Origin: Gammaproteobacteria bacterium
GTDB lineage: Bacteria > Pseudomonadota > Gammaproteobacteria > Steroidobacterales > Steroidobacteraceae
Length of the DNA stretch: 36,826 bases
Direction of reading: 5' to 3'
Assembly (NCBI GenBank): GCA_005878835.1
Contig: VBMV01000095.1
Coordinates: 1 to 36,826, forward strand
Made by a program: the position numbers and the translations under genes. A model generated the notes under the pieces. The model made no database searches, was not told the origin of the DNA, and saw only the letters and a program-made list of their open reading frames with translations. Of the stretch, positions 24,607 through 33,463 are shown piece after piece; position 1 is the stretch's first letter; the number at the start of each line of letters is the position of its first letter.

Positions 24607-27464
24607 GCCAGAATCTCCTTGACCTTCGCATGCTTGCCGCGCTCGATCGAGCGCGGCAGCATGCGGCCCAGCTCGCGCAGCAGCTCACTCAGCTCGGAGG
24701 CGCTTTTGCGCATCACCTGCTCGACGTACCCGTTCAGCCGCTTTTGATCCTCGACGCTCAGGTCCTTGGCCGTCAGAACCAGCACCGGAATGTCGCGCCA
24801 TTCCGGGCGCTGACGCATCTCGACCAGGAACTCGAACCCGTCCATCTCCGGCATCATCAGGTCCAGTACGATCACGTCGGGACACGATTCGGCCAGATGT
24901 TGCAGCGCGAAGCGGCCGTTGCTCGCCCCCTCGACCTGCCATCTCTCCTGCTCGAGCACGCGCCGCACGCTCTCGCGCATGATCTCATCGTCGTCCACCA
25001 GCAGGACCTTGCGTGCGATCGGACTGCTGATGTCCTGCAGCAGGCTTATGAGCCGCTCGCGGTCGATCGGCTTGGTCATGTATTCAGTGGCGCCGAGGGA
25101 GTAGCCGCGGCTGCGGTTGTCCTCGATCGTCACCAGCACCACCGGGATGTCTGCCAGCTGCGGATCGCCCTTGAGCGCCGCCAGCACCGTCCAGCCATCC
25201 AGGTCCGGCATATTGATGTCGAGCGTGATCGCCGCGGGGTGAAGTTCGCGCGCCAGTTGCAGGCCTTCCCGGCCCCCGGTTGCGATGCGAACCACGAATC
25301 CCTCGCGCTCCAGATAGCGCGCCATCACCTCGCATACGGTCTGGTCGTCATCGATAACCAGGATGAGCGAGCCTTTGACCGGCTGCATCGCCCGGCGCTC
25401 AGGACGTACCCGGCGCAGGAGCGGCGCTGGCTGGACCGCCTCGATGCGGGCGGGCAGGCGGATCGTGAATGTCGAGCCCTTGCCCAATTGGCTCTCCACG
25501 GCAATCTCACCGCCCATCATCTGGCAGAAACGGCGGCTGATCGCAAGTCCGAGCCCGGTGCCACCATACTTGCGCGTGGTCGAAGGATCGGCCTGCACGA
25601 ATTCCTGGAACAACCGGCCCATCTGTTCGGGCGACATCCCGATGCCGGTATCCCTGACGGCCATCGTAATCTCTTCGCTGCCCTTGCCCATGAGCCGCGC
25701 CACGTCGATGGTCACAATGCCATGCTCGGTGAACTTGTTGGCGTTGCTCACCAGATTGAGCAGCGCCTGGCGGATTCGCGTCTGGTCGGCGTGCATCTCG
25801 CCGATATCCTGCGGACAGTGGAGGATGATCTGGTTGCCGTTCTTGGCCGCCGCGGGGGCGATGGTGGAGATCACATCGTCGACCAGCGGCGCGATGGCGA
25901 AGGTCTCGACGTGCATGTCCATCCTGCCGGCTTCGATCTTCGACAGGTCCAGGATGTCGTTGATGAGCTCCAGCAGGTGGTGCGCCGCGCGCAGCACGCG
26001 CTCGAGCGGTTCGAGCTCCTCGGGGTGCTTCAGGTCGCGGGCATCCTCATGCAACATCTCCGTCAAGCCGATGATCGCATTCAAGGGCGTGCGCAGCTCG
26101 TGTGACATGTTCGCCAGGAACTGCGATTTCAGCTTGCTCGCCTCCGCCAGCTGCTCGCTCTTGGCCTGGCTTTCCTTGAACAGCCGGGCATTCTCGATGG
26201 CCATCACCGATTGCGAGGCCAGCGTCTGCAGCAGTTTCACGATCGAGGGCGCGAACTCACCCGCCACCTTGCGGCGGATCACCAATGCACCGGTCGCGTG
26301 CTCGTCGCGCAGCAGCGGTACCGCAACCACGGCGCGGATTCCGTCGTGCGTCCACAGGACGCTCACCCTGTGGGACAGCTCGACGTCCGACACCTGGACT
26401 GGCACGCGGTTTACCGCGCACATGCCCACCGGACCGTCCCCCAGGCCGATGCGCGAGCCGCGCAGTGTTTCGATCATGGCGTCGCTGACACCGAAGTTCG
26501 CGCGTGGATCGAATACCCCATCGGCCTCGTCGAACTGATAGAGGGTGCCCGAATCCGCATCCGCCAGGCGCACTGCGCGGGCGATGACGGTTGCCAGCAC
26601 CGTCTCGAGCTCGAGAGATGAGCTCACCGCCTGGCTTACCTCGTTCAGTGCCTGCAGTTCCGCCACCGAGCGCATCAGCTCGCGCGTGCGGGCCTCGACC
26701 TCCGAGGTGCGCTCGGCGACACGCTGTTCCAGTTTGCGCTGATCCTCCTCGATCTCCAGTTGCGACAGACGCAACTTCTCGCTCATCATCCGCAGCGAGG
26801 CGAGCAGGTTCCCGAGGTCGCGCTTCGGCAGACGGTCCGCAGCCAAGGCGAATTCGCCTGCCGCGATGCGCTGGGCGAGATCCACGGCGGCGTTGAGCGG
26901 TTCGGTAACGCCGGTGATCATGCTGTAGATGAACCAGCCCGCGATCAGGAGCGTGAACAAGGTGGCGGCCGCCACGATCTTGCTCTGGCGCCGTGCCGAG
27001 TCGATCGCCTGCGAGATGGCCGCGGTGCTTGCCTTGTCGTAACCCGCTTCGAGCGCACGAACTGCCTCGCGCGTCTGCCTGATCTGGGGCTGCAGCGCCA
27101 GCAGCCGCTCGAGCGGCATGGCGACCGAGATCTGGCCCGCCAGGGCCCCGAGGCTTGCGGCAACGGCCGCCGCGCCCGGGTCCTTGCGGCGCAACGCAGC
27201 GGCGGACGCCACCGATTGCCGCAGCGCCTCATAGGCGCGCTGTCCGAGGCTCCCCATATCCACGGCGTCCGCGGCATAGGTCATGAAAGATTCAAAGCCG
27301 TCCTTGGTCGCCCGCGATAGTCCGTGGCGCACCACCACGCTCTCAACGGCGGTCGTGCGTCGCAGGTCGGAGAGCGCCTGATAGATCAGCACCAGCGTGA
27401 TCGGTGCGATGATGATCACGAACTGCGCAAAGATGCGCAGCTTCAATTGTTTTACTTTGATCAT
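24603..27464 (-). CDS. Membrane hybrid sensor histidine kinase (HAMP-GAF-HisKA-HATPase-REC-REC)
   Basis: A 953-residue sensor kinase in the inner membrane. Two transmembrane helices (about 9-29 and 167-190) enclose a helical periplasmic sensor. HAMP and coiled coil follow, then a GAF domain (about 260-425), HisKA with H455 in MSHELRTPLN, an ATPase domain with DTGIGMSPEQ and GGTGLGLAISRRF, and two C-terminal receivers with D749 (TLDINMPDLDG) and D868 (VLDLMMPEMDG). The ATG at 27464 begins MIKVKQLKLR just before the first helix; the open frame to 27509 adds 15 unlikely residues. It heads the four-gene operon. The input signal is unknown, but a GAF domain suggests a cytoplasmic ligand in addition to the periplasmic one. 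Confidence 0.92.
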   Translation of the reverse strand: MIKVKQLKLRIFAQFVIIIAPITLVLIYQALSDLRRTTAVESVVVRHGLSRATKDGFESFMTYAADAVDMGSLGQRAYEALRQSVASAAALRRKDPGAAAVAASLGALAGQISVAMPLERLLALQPQIRQTREAVRALEAGYDKASTAAISQAIDSARRQSKIVAAATLFTLLIAGWFIYSMITGVTEPLNAAVDLAQRIAAGEFALAADRLPKRDLGNLLASLRMMSEKLRLSQLEIEEDQRKLEQRVAERTSEVEARTRELMRSVAELQALNEVSQAVSSSLELETVLATVIARAVRLADADSGTLYQFDEADGVFDPRANFGVSDAMIETLRGSRIGLGDGPVGMCAVNRVPVQVSDVELSHRVSVLWTHDGIRAVVAVPLLRDEHATGALVIRRKVAGEFAPSIVKLLQTLASQSVMAIENARLFKESQAKSEQLAEASKLKSQFLANMSHELRTPLNAIIGLTEMLHEDARDLKHPEELEPLERVLRAAHHLLELINDILDLSKIEAGRMDMHVETFAIAPLVDDVISTIAPAAAKNGNQIILHCPQDIGEMHADQTRIRQALLNLVSNANKFTEHGIVTIDVARLMGKGSEEITMAVRDTGIGMSPEQMGRLFQEFVQADPSTTRKYGGTGLGLAISRRFCQMMGGEIAVESQLGKGSTFTIRLPARIEAVQPAPLLRRVRPERRAMQPVKGSLILVIDDDQTVCEVMARYLEREGFVVRIATGGREGLQLARELHPAAITLDINMPDLDGWTVLAALKGDPQLADIPVVLVTIEDNRSRGYSLGATEYMTKPIDRERLISLLQDISSPIARKVLLVDDDEIMRESVRRVLEQERWQVEGASNGRFALQHLAESCPDVIVLDLMMPEMDGFEFLVEMRQRPEWRDIPVLVLTAKDLSVEDQKRLNGYVEQVMRKSASELSELLRELGRMLPRSIERGKHAKVKEILA

Positions 27465-27520
27465 CGACGGTGCCCCCCCGGGCGCCGAGCAAACGCTTGC
27501 GATCCCCACCGAACTACCAG

Positions 27521-27549
27521 TTTCTACGCGGTGCGCAGCGGGCCGTCAA
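27521..27549 (-). promoter_or_regulatory. sigma70-type promoter of the phosphorelay operon
   Basis: On the minus strand, TTGACG (27544-27549) is followed by exactly 17 bases and TAGAAA (27521-27526). It sits about 57 bases upstream of the kinase ATG, leaving a leader of around 50 bases. Both elements are close to consensus (TTGACA, TATAAT) with ideal spacing. Confidence 0.5.
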
Positions 27550-27998
27550 TCACGCACGGCGGCTGCCGCCGCCGGGAGTCAAGGATGGCTGCGCATCAGG
27601 ACAGAGTCGTCATAACAGCGTGTGTGGCCCATGGCGCGAGAGCATTTGCAAACACCCGTGTCCCTCGACGAATCGGTCTCCAGCGCTGGCCTGCGTGCAT
27701 CAGCTCGGTGGCGAGGATTGAGAGGGCGATTTTCGTGTCAGTGGAGGATGCCGCTAGGCGTTGGAGGCTCTTTGAAAGCCCAACATTCGCGACCTTAGAA
27801 TCGCCAAGCTTGCGCTTTTCGACGCATTATGGAAAGCATCTTGAGGACGAGCACCTCAAGTCCACTGCTGCGGGCGGACGCGCGAGATCAATCCGCGCCA
27901 TTTCGGACTTCTGTAGCCGGTGGGGTTTACCCTCAGGCGCGGTACCGCCGCCGCGAATCATGCGTCACCGCCTGCGGCGCATCTGTCGATCACCTTCG
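27550..27998. other. Gene-free stretch upstream of the phosphorelay operon
   Basis: No coding frame with recognisable sequence; the long plus-strand frame crossing here is antisense to real genes at both ends. One 7-bp perfect inverted repeat with a 7-base loop (CTTGAGG/CCTCAAG) lies at about 27840-27860, without a T-run on either side. It may be an operator or a hairpin between the two transcription units. Confidence 0.45.
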
Positions 27999-29004
27999 CT
28001 ACCGCCCGAGGAGCGTGAGCTGCCAGATGTCCTTGCCGGTCGCCATCATCAACGGGCGCAGTGCGAGCATGCCGGCCTTGCCTACGGCGCGCTCGAGCTG
28101 CGCGAGCTCAGCGAGCCTGTCGCGCGTCTCGGCGTCGATCGGCGGCTCGTCCATGCCGCTCTCGCGCAGCAGCAGTATGCCCTTGGCGCGCAGCGCGAGC
28201 TCCCCGTGCAGTCGCAGGCAGCACAGCATGTCCGCCAGGTCCTCGCCGCGGAAGCGCGCGCGCAGCGACTGCAGGTAGCGACCGCCGTTGCTGTCGAGGA
28301 ACCTACCGGTATTGATCGACTCCAGCAGCTGCACGTTGGAGTCGAGATCCGCGTCGAGCCAGTCGCGTAGCGTGCGCTCGCCCTGCCGAAACACCAGGTA
28401 GATCACCGACGGCAGCACCAGCAGGGTCGCAAGCGTCGCGAGCGCGGGCCGTCCGAGCAGCGAGTTGAAGCCGCTGTGCAGCACGACCGCCGCCAGGAGG
28501 CCCGGCAGCAACAGCTGCGGACCGCCGTTCGGCCGGCTCTCGTAGAGCGTGATCGAGATCATCGCCAGGACCGTCGTCGTGCCGCCGTGCATGATCGCGG
28601 TGCCGAAGCCGCGGATGACTTGCACCGGCAGCGCGGCCTCCGGCCGCGAGGCGAGGTAGTACAGGTTCTCGACGAGCGCGAAGCCGGTGGCCGGCGATTC
28701 CGGCGTCCACCGGCAGCCCGACGCGCCGCGTGCGAATCAGGAAGACGATCAACACCGCCTTCAGGGACTCCTCGATCCACGGCGCCACGTAGCTCGAGTA
28801 GGCGGCGAAGTCCCCCGTGAAATGCCCGTACGCGTAGTTGTTGACGAGGTAGCTTGCGCCGGCCGCGAGAGCGCCGGCGGCGACCAGCGCCAGCACCATC
28901 CTGAGGCGCAGCAGTTTGTACGCGTCGAGCTGGACGAGCCCTGCCAGAAACAACAGCACCGGCACGAGGGCGATCGGCGCGCGCAGCAGCAGATCGGTGC
29001 TCAA
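27999..29004 (-). pseudogene. PrsW-family intramembrane metalloprotease, frameshifted
   Basis: PrsW-type proteases cleave membrane proteins such as anti-sigma factors. The N-terminal part has several membrane helices and the catalytic EE motif (APWIEESLKAVLIVFLIRTRR), ending in frame at VDAGIAG. Family sequence then continues in another frame: TGFALVENLYYLASRP, then VIRGFGTAIMHGGTTT and AVVLHSGFN with the expected His residues. The break is at about 28686-28694. A loss of about 11 bases (the expected FAIG segment between IAG and TGF) would explain it. The N-terminus probably starts at TTG 29004, shortly after the upstream stop at 29033. It is either a real null allele or a sequence error. It lies downstream of an ECF sigma/anti-sigma pair in the same direction. 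Confidence 0.75.
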
Positions 29005-29032
29005 CGTGTCGCTCGTGTGCAGTGCCCGCTCT

Positions 29033-32000
29033 TCACAGCACCTGCAGCGACAGCATGAACTCACTTCTGCCGAGTCCGCCCGCGGCGAAGCCTCGCGCCG
29101 CGCCGACCGACAGCATCATCGACTGGCGGTGCATCACGTGCAGCTGCAGGTCGAGTTGCGCGCCGACGGCATGGGCGCTGCGACGCAACACGCGGTTGTC
29201 GAGGTCAGTCTCGAGCGCGCTCACAAATACCTCGGGCCGGACCCAGCTGGCGTAGAAGCCGGGCGAGCCGAGGGCCTCGAAGCGCAGCGGCGGCAGGCAC
29301 CATTCGAGCGTCGACTTGACGAGCGACCTGCCGCTCAAGGCGTCCAGCCTGAAACCCGGCATGCTGAGGAGCTCGCGGTAGCGCTGCGCGCCGCCGTTGC
29401 CGCCGCTGTCGACATAGTTGTTGCCGAAGCCGCCCAGGTAGGAGTTCGCGAGCGGGTTGGTGCGCGCTCCACTGGAGAGGCTCGCCCCGCTCCGCAGCCA
29501 GACCGAGGAATGGTTGAGCGGCAGCGGAAAGCCGATGTCGAACGTGCCGGTGAGGCTCGGAATCAGATCGCCGGCGGCCCCGTTGCCGTGCGCGTTGATC
29601 GCCCAGCTGTGGCCCGTCTCCACGTCCACCGCGCCGGGCGAGAAGCGCGTATCCACGGCAACGAAGCCCACATCGGCGGTGAAGAGGTTCTTCGAGGGCG
29701 AGGTCACGTTCTGATACCCCGGCAGCGTGTCGAGGCCGCCGTAGTAAGCGACCTTGGCGACGAAGTCCATGGTCTGCGGCGGGTCGAAGATGAGCGGACG
29801 GTCGTAGGCGACGTAGCCGTTGTAGCCGGCGAGGCTGCGCTTGGTCGGGCCGAAGAGGTCGTAGAAGTCCGCCCCGTTCCAGGCGGCCCCGGCGGTCCAG
29901 CGCGTGTGGTGCACAGCGGCTGCGACGTGCAGGCGCTGCCTGGCAGGTAACCCGGCATCCGGGCTGTAGCTGGTATCGACGCCGAGCGAGTCGTACCCCA
30001 TCGGATCGCTGAAGCGGGCGCTGGCCCCCAGGCCCACCGAGTTCTTGTAGCCCTCGACGACCGGGATCAGCGACTCGAGCGATAGCTCGCGCAGGGGTCG
30101 ATACACTCCCTCGCGCTGGATGTGGGATTCGTAGGGGATGGTCGACGGGTCGGGAGCGACCCAGCCCTGCACCTCCGGGTACCTGGCCGCCACCTGCTCG
30201 CCCAGGAAGGTCACCGCGCTCAGGTCCTCGGTCGGTCTTGCCTCGATGAGCGTCGGCACGAACCCCTTGGCCGCGTAGCGCAGTACGATCAGCCGAGACT
30301 CATCGAGCGGCAGCGGGCGAAAGAAACCCACGTCCGCGTTACTGACCGCCGCGAGGGTCTCGGTCGCGAGCTCGTAGCGATAGATGTTCGACACGCCGGT
30401 GTAGTAGCTGCTGCCGTAGAGGTAGCGGCCGTCCTTCGAGAACACGAAGCTCTCCGGCACCGCCGCTCCCATGGTGAACGTGTGCAGCGGGGTGGCGTCG
30501 CCCCTCTCGAGCGCATCGGTGCGCAGGACCCGCACTTGTGTGACCTGTGGCGAGCCCGGCCTCAAGCCCGGTCCCGATACGGACACCGACGCCAGCGTCC
30601 CGTCGGGCGAAAGATCGAGATCGAAGGCTCTCTCCCCGCGCGGGAACACGTACAGCGTCTGCCACTCCTTATAGGGGGAGGGGATCCGCACCAGGATGAC
30701 GAATCCGTTGTTGAGCCGCAGGCCCCACAGCGAGCGATCGGTGGGGTTGTAGACGATGTCGCCGATGCGGGCGGCCTTGAGCAGCATGCGTGAGTTGCCG
30801 GAGCGCAGCTCGAGCGCCTCGAGGTTGCGATGGGTGTTGTTGTTCGTTGTGTAGAAAAGCGTCGCGGTCGCTGGGTCATAAGCGAGCGAGGTTACTGAGT
30901 AACCGCTGGCGCCCTTGACCTCCTTGATCTCGCTCACCCTGCCGTCGCTGCGGCCGATCGAGGCGATGTGCGCAAGCTGCCCGGGATACTTGATGGCGGC
31001 GAGGAGCTTCGTCCCGTCCGCCGAGAGGTAGGTGCGCGAGACCGCCCCGAGGTCCTTTTTAGTGAGGTCGCGGTACTCGGTGACCGGGTGCTCGCGCACC
31101 GCCAGCAGGTTCTGCCGCTGGAAGCCGTGCTCCCAGTCGACCCACTGTCGCCAGCACTCCTGCAGCGGCAGGCCGAACACACGCTGAAAATCGTGGCTGT
31201 AATAGCGGCGGCTGCCGGCGTCGCGCCGCCACCAGGCGAGCAATTTTTGCGGGCCGTAGTTAAGACCCAGGTAATCCATGAAGCGCGTGCCGTACAGGTA
31301 GGCATTGGCGCCGGTCTTGAAGTCGATCTCGGTGCCCTTCGACACGAGCCCGAGCGGGTCGTAGAACCTGGTATTTTCCTGCACCATGCCCCGGAACACC
31401 ATCTCGTCGTAGCCCCCCTGCGCACGTCCCACACCACCGCTCATCCAGGTCTCCATGAACACCGCGCTCCCCTCCTGATACCAGCGCGGGGCGGTCAGGC
31501 GCGGCACGGTCAGGTAGTTGTACAGCAGCGTCTCGGGGTGCGCGGAGTCGACGTCCACCTTGCCGTGAAACAGGCGGCGCAAGCGCGCGTCGGCCGGGTT
31601 CGCGCGATCGTTGTCGACGATGTGCGTGAGCTCGTGCACCGCGGTCCATCCGAACCACTCGGCGGATGAGAGGGTCTCGAACGGCTCATTGGAAGGGGCG
31701 ATGTCGAGGAATATCCGGTTGCGGGGCGCGGGTATCGCCGTCGCGTTGGCGCGGTCGCTGAAGTCCTGCAACAGCACGTTGACGCGCCCGTCGGGCACGT
31801 AGTGGAACAAGCGCTCGTGGGTGGCGAGTCCGCTCAGGAAGCTCTGCGTCGCGTGCGCCACGAGGTGTTTCTCGCCCGGGTCGAAATAAACGATCCGCAG
31901 CTCCCCGGTCTCGACGAAGTCGAGATCGGCAGCTCGGGTGGGAAATGCGGCCCCGACCGCGACGAACGCTGTCAGCAAACCCAGCCAGGGCTGTCGCCAC

Positions 32001-32128
32001 CTTGAAGCGTTGGCGTGCGCGTCCCCGGACTGTCCGCTCTGACGCAGACAGCCGTCAGGGCTGTCACGCAAGAAATGCGGAGTGGCCCGCGGGTAACGCC
32101 CGAGCCACTCCCATGCTTTCGACTCCAA
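29033..32128 (-). CDS. Large HExxH metallopeptidase with TolB-like propeller and C-terminal beta-barrel
   Basis: A protein of about 1030 residues for the cell envelope. A hydrophobic segment (about 47-67, ending PTRAA) is the signal peptide. A gluzincin-type peptidase domain follows, with H165-ELT-H169 and a downstream Glu219 in WYQEGSAVF as the likely third zinc ligand. The middle (about 350-680) has repeating LSADGTKLL, LSPDGTLAS and FSKDGRYLYG motifs of a TolB/WD40-like propeller. The last 300 or so residues alternate hydrophobic strands, ending SEFMLSLQVL, as an outer-membrane barrel would. The start is uncertain: TTG at 32128 gives the reported frame, TTG at 32071 is an alternative, and the signal peptide sits oddly far in. 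Substrate unknown. Confidence 0.75.
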   Translation of the reverse strand: MESKAWEWLGRYPRATPHFLRDSPDGCLRQSGQSGDAHANASRWRQPWLGLLTAFVAVGAAFPTRAADLDFVETGELRIVYFDPGEKHLVAHATQSFLSGLATHERLFHYVPDGRVNVLLQDFSDRANATAIPAPRNRIFLDIAPSNEPFETLSSAEWFGWTAVHELTHIVDNDRANPADARLRRLFHGKVDVDSAHPETLLYNYLTVPRLTAPRWYQEGSAVFMETWMSGGVGRAQGGYDEMVFRGMVQENTRFYDPLGLVSKGTEIDFKTGANAYLYGTRFMDYLGLNYGPQKLLAWWRRDAGSRRYYSHDFQRVFGLPLQECWRQWVDWEHGFQRQNLLAVREHPVTEYRDLTKKDLGAVSRTYLSADGTKLLAAIKYPGQLAHIASIGRSDGRVSEIKEVKGASGYSVTSLAYDPATATLFYTTNNNTHRNLEALELRSGNSRMLLKAARIGDIVYNPTDRSLWGLRLNNGFVILVRIPSPYKEWQTLYVFPRGERAFDLDLSPDGTLASVSVSGPGLRPGSPQVTQVRVLRTDALERGDATPLHTFTMGAAVPESFVFSKDGRYLYGSSYYTGVSNIYRYELATETLAAVSNADVGFFRPLPLDESRLIVLRYAAKGFVPTLIEARPTEDLSAVTFLGEQVAARYPEVQGWVAPDPSTIPYESHIQREGVYRPLRELSLESLIPVVEGYKNSVGLGASARFSDPMGYDSLGVDTSYSPDAGLPARQRLHVAAAVHHTRWTAGAAWNGADFYDLFGPTKRSLAGYNGYVAYDRPLIFDPPQTMDFVAKVAYYGGLDTLPGYQNVTSPSKNLFTADVGFVAVDTRFSPGAVDVETGHSWAINAHGNGAAGDLIPSLTGTFDIGFPLPLNHSSVWLRSGASLSSGARTNPLANSYLGGFGNNYVDSGGNGGAQRYRELLSMPGFRLDALSGRSLVKSTLEWCLPPLRFEALGSPGFYASWVRPEVFVSALETDLDNRVLRRSAHAVGAQLDLQLHVMHRQSMMLSVGAARGFAAGGLGRSEFMLSLQVL

Positions 32129-32152
32129 TGCCGCGCAGCGGCGCGGGCCGGA

Positions 32153-32668
32153 CTACTTTTCTTGCGCCATGGCGTTCTGCTGCGCGTTCTGCTGCGCATT
32201 CGCCTGGCTTCTGATCTGCGCCGAGGAATTGCCGCCTCGGGCAGCCGCAGCCGAATCCGCAGCCTTCGCGGCATCCGTGTGCGAGCGGATTCTGGCATTG
32301 TCACCGGAAGCCTTGGCCGCCGCCGCCGCATCCGTTGCCTCGGGAGCGTGAGCCGTACTCTTGGTCCCCCCCCCTTCCATCTGGGCGCGGCGGGCATTGT
32401 CGCCCGAACCGCCGGCCGCCGCCGCATCCGCCGCGTTGGCCGCGTCCGCAACCGCGGTACCCTTTGCCACATCCGCCGCGCTCTGCTCGGTCGTGCTCGC
32501 CGTCGGCGCGGGGTTGAAAGAGTTCGTGCCATCCGCGCGCGCTCGCTTCGCCTCGACGATGGTCCCGGCAGCGTCCTTACCCGCCGGCGCCTTGTTGTAG
32601 CTCAGGTAAGCGATTGCACCGATCGCCACCACGACCCCGCCCACGATCCACACTGTCTTACTAGCCAT
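32153..32668 (-). CDS. Ala-rich membrane-anchored hypothetical protein
   Basis: A 171-residue protein starting at ATG 32668 with a strong GGGGAGG ribosome site. One N-terminal membrane helix (about 5-23, VWIVGGVVVAIGAIAYL) is followed by a long, low-complexity, Ala/Asp/Asn/Gln-rich tail. The words SGDNAR occur twice and QNAQQNA near the C-terminus. No family is recognised. The topology suggests a single-pass anchor with a disordered or coiled periplasmic tail. It lies between the anti-sigma gene and the large peptidase gene, so it may belong to the same envelope regulon. Confidence 0.7.
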   Translation of the reverse strand: MASKTVWIVGGVVVAIGAIAYLSYNKAPAGKDAAGTIVEAKRARADGTNSFNPAPTASTTEQSAADVAKGTAVADAANAADAAAAGGSGDNARRAQMEGGGTKSTAHAPEATDAAAAAKASGDNARIRSHTDAAKAADSAAAARGGNSSAQIRSQANAQQNAQQNAMAQEK

Positions 32669-32683
32669 AGAGCCTCCCCCCAA

Positions 32684-32697
32684 ACTGTCGAAACAGT
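32684..32697 (-). promoter_or_regulatory. Leader hairpin with UUCG loop before the Ala-rich protein gene
   Basis: On the minus strand ACTGT-TTCG-ACAGT forms a perfect 5-bp stem with a stable UUCG tetraloop, just upstream of the GGGGAGG ribosome site. About 50 bases further upstream, GGAACC (32747-32752) resembles the -35 of ECF-type promoters, but the -10 is not clear. Confidence 0.3.
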
Positions 32698-32769
32698 CAC
32701 CAGATTCCCGTTCTGCAAAGAATTACCATAAACACAGCAAAAAGTTGGTTCCTCAAAGACAAAAACCCG

Positions 32770-33462
32770 TCAGCGATCCGCAACCGTGCGGAGCGTTGCG
32801 CTCCCGACCTGGCGGCCGGCCATCAGGAAGGTGAGATCCACCGTTTGCCCTCCCATTCGAAACCCCGGCAACGCCACAGCCAACACGCCGGGTTTACCCT
32901 GCGCGGGTTTGTCCTGACTTCCGACGCCGTTGATCCGGAGCGTATGTCCGTCGCTTGCAATGAGCACGTCCACCGGAGTGCCCGCCGACACCTCGAACCT
33001 GAGACCCAGCCCACGGCGGTCGCGGTACAGGCTCACCCGACCCGAGACTACTCCGTTGTCCAGACGGACCGTATCCAGGGTGGTCCGTGTATCCGCCGGC
33101 GCCATCGTGCCCGCCACCTCGGTCGTGGGAGGTTCCGGGCCGCGGACGACCTCGTACACGACCGCCCCCGTGAGCAGGGCCACGATGACCGCGGCGTACC
33201 GCAACCGAGGCCTCGACCACCAGGACCATGCCGGCCCCGCCGTCGATTGCGGCAGCGCACCAAGAATGCTCTCCCGGAGCTCGGGTGGCGGCTCAACGTC
33301 CTCGAGCTTCTCGAGTGCTGCGCAGAGGCGCTGGAAATCCTCGCGCAGGACCCTGAGCTCCGGATCCGCCAGCACGGAACGGGCGAGCTCACCGCGCTGC
33401 TGCCCGTCGAGCTCGCCATCGATCTCGGCGTGAATGAGTGAGAGGTGCCTGCTGTCGGCCAT
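32770..33462 (-). CDS. Membrane anti-sigma factor (RseA/zinc-less anti-sigma type)
   Basis: A 230-residue single-pass membrane protein that should hold the adjacent ECF sigma factor inactive. The N-terminal cytoplasmic part (HAEIDGELDGQQRGELARSVLADPEL) matches the RseA/MucA-like sigma-binding helix bundle. A membrane helix spans about 83-103 (YAAVIVALLTGAVVYEVV), followed by a periplasmic beta-rich domain. The ATG at 33462 lies one base after the sigma-factor stop (TGAGATG), so translation is coupled and stoichiometry kept. The nearby PrsW-type protease is a natural candidate for its regulated cleavage. Confidence 0.82.
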   Translation of the reverse strand: MADSRHLSLIHAEIDGELDGQQRGELARSVLADPELRVLREDFQRLCAALEKLEDVEPPPELRESILGALPQSTAGPAWSWWSRPRLRYAAVIVALLTGAVVYEVVRGPEPPTTEVAGTMAPADTRTTLDTVRLDNGVVSGRVSLYRDRRGLGLRFEVSAGTPVDVLIASDGHTLRINGVGSQDKPAQGKPGVLAVALPGFRMGGQTVDLTFLMAGRQVGSATLRTVADR

Positions 33463-33463
33463 C

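Noticed and set aside
27324-28370. Plus-strand 348-codon frame across the kinase start, gap and PrsW end
   Set aside because: It covers antisense parts of two real genes, and its middle part over the gap shows no protein-like composition.
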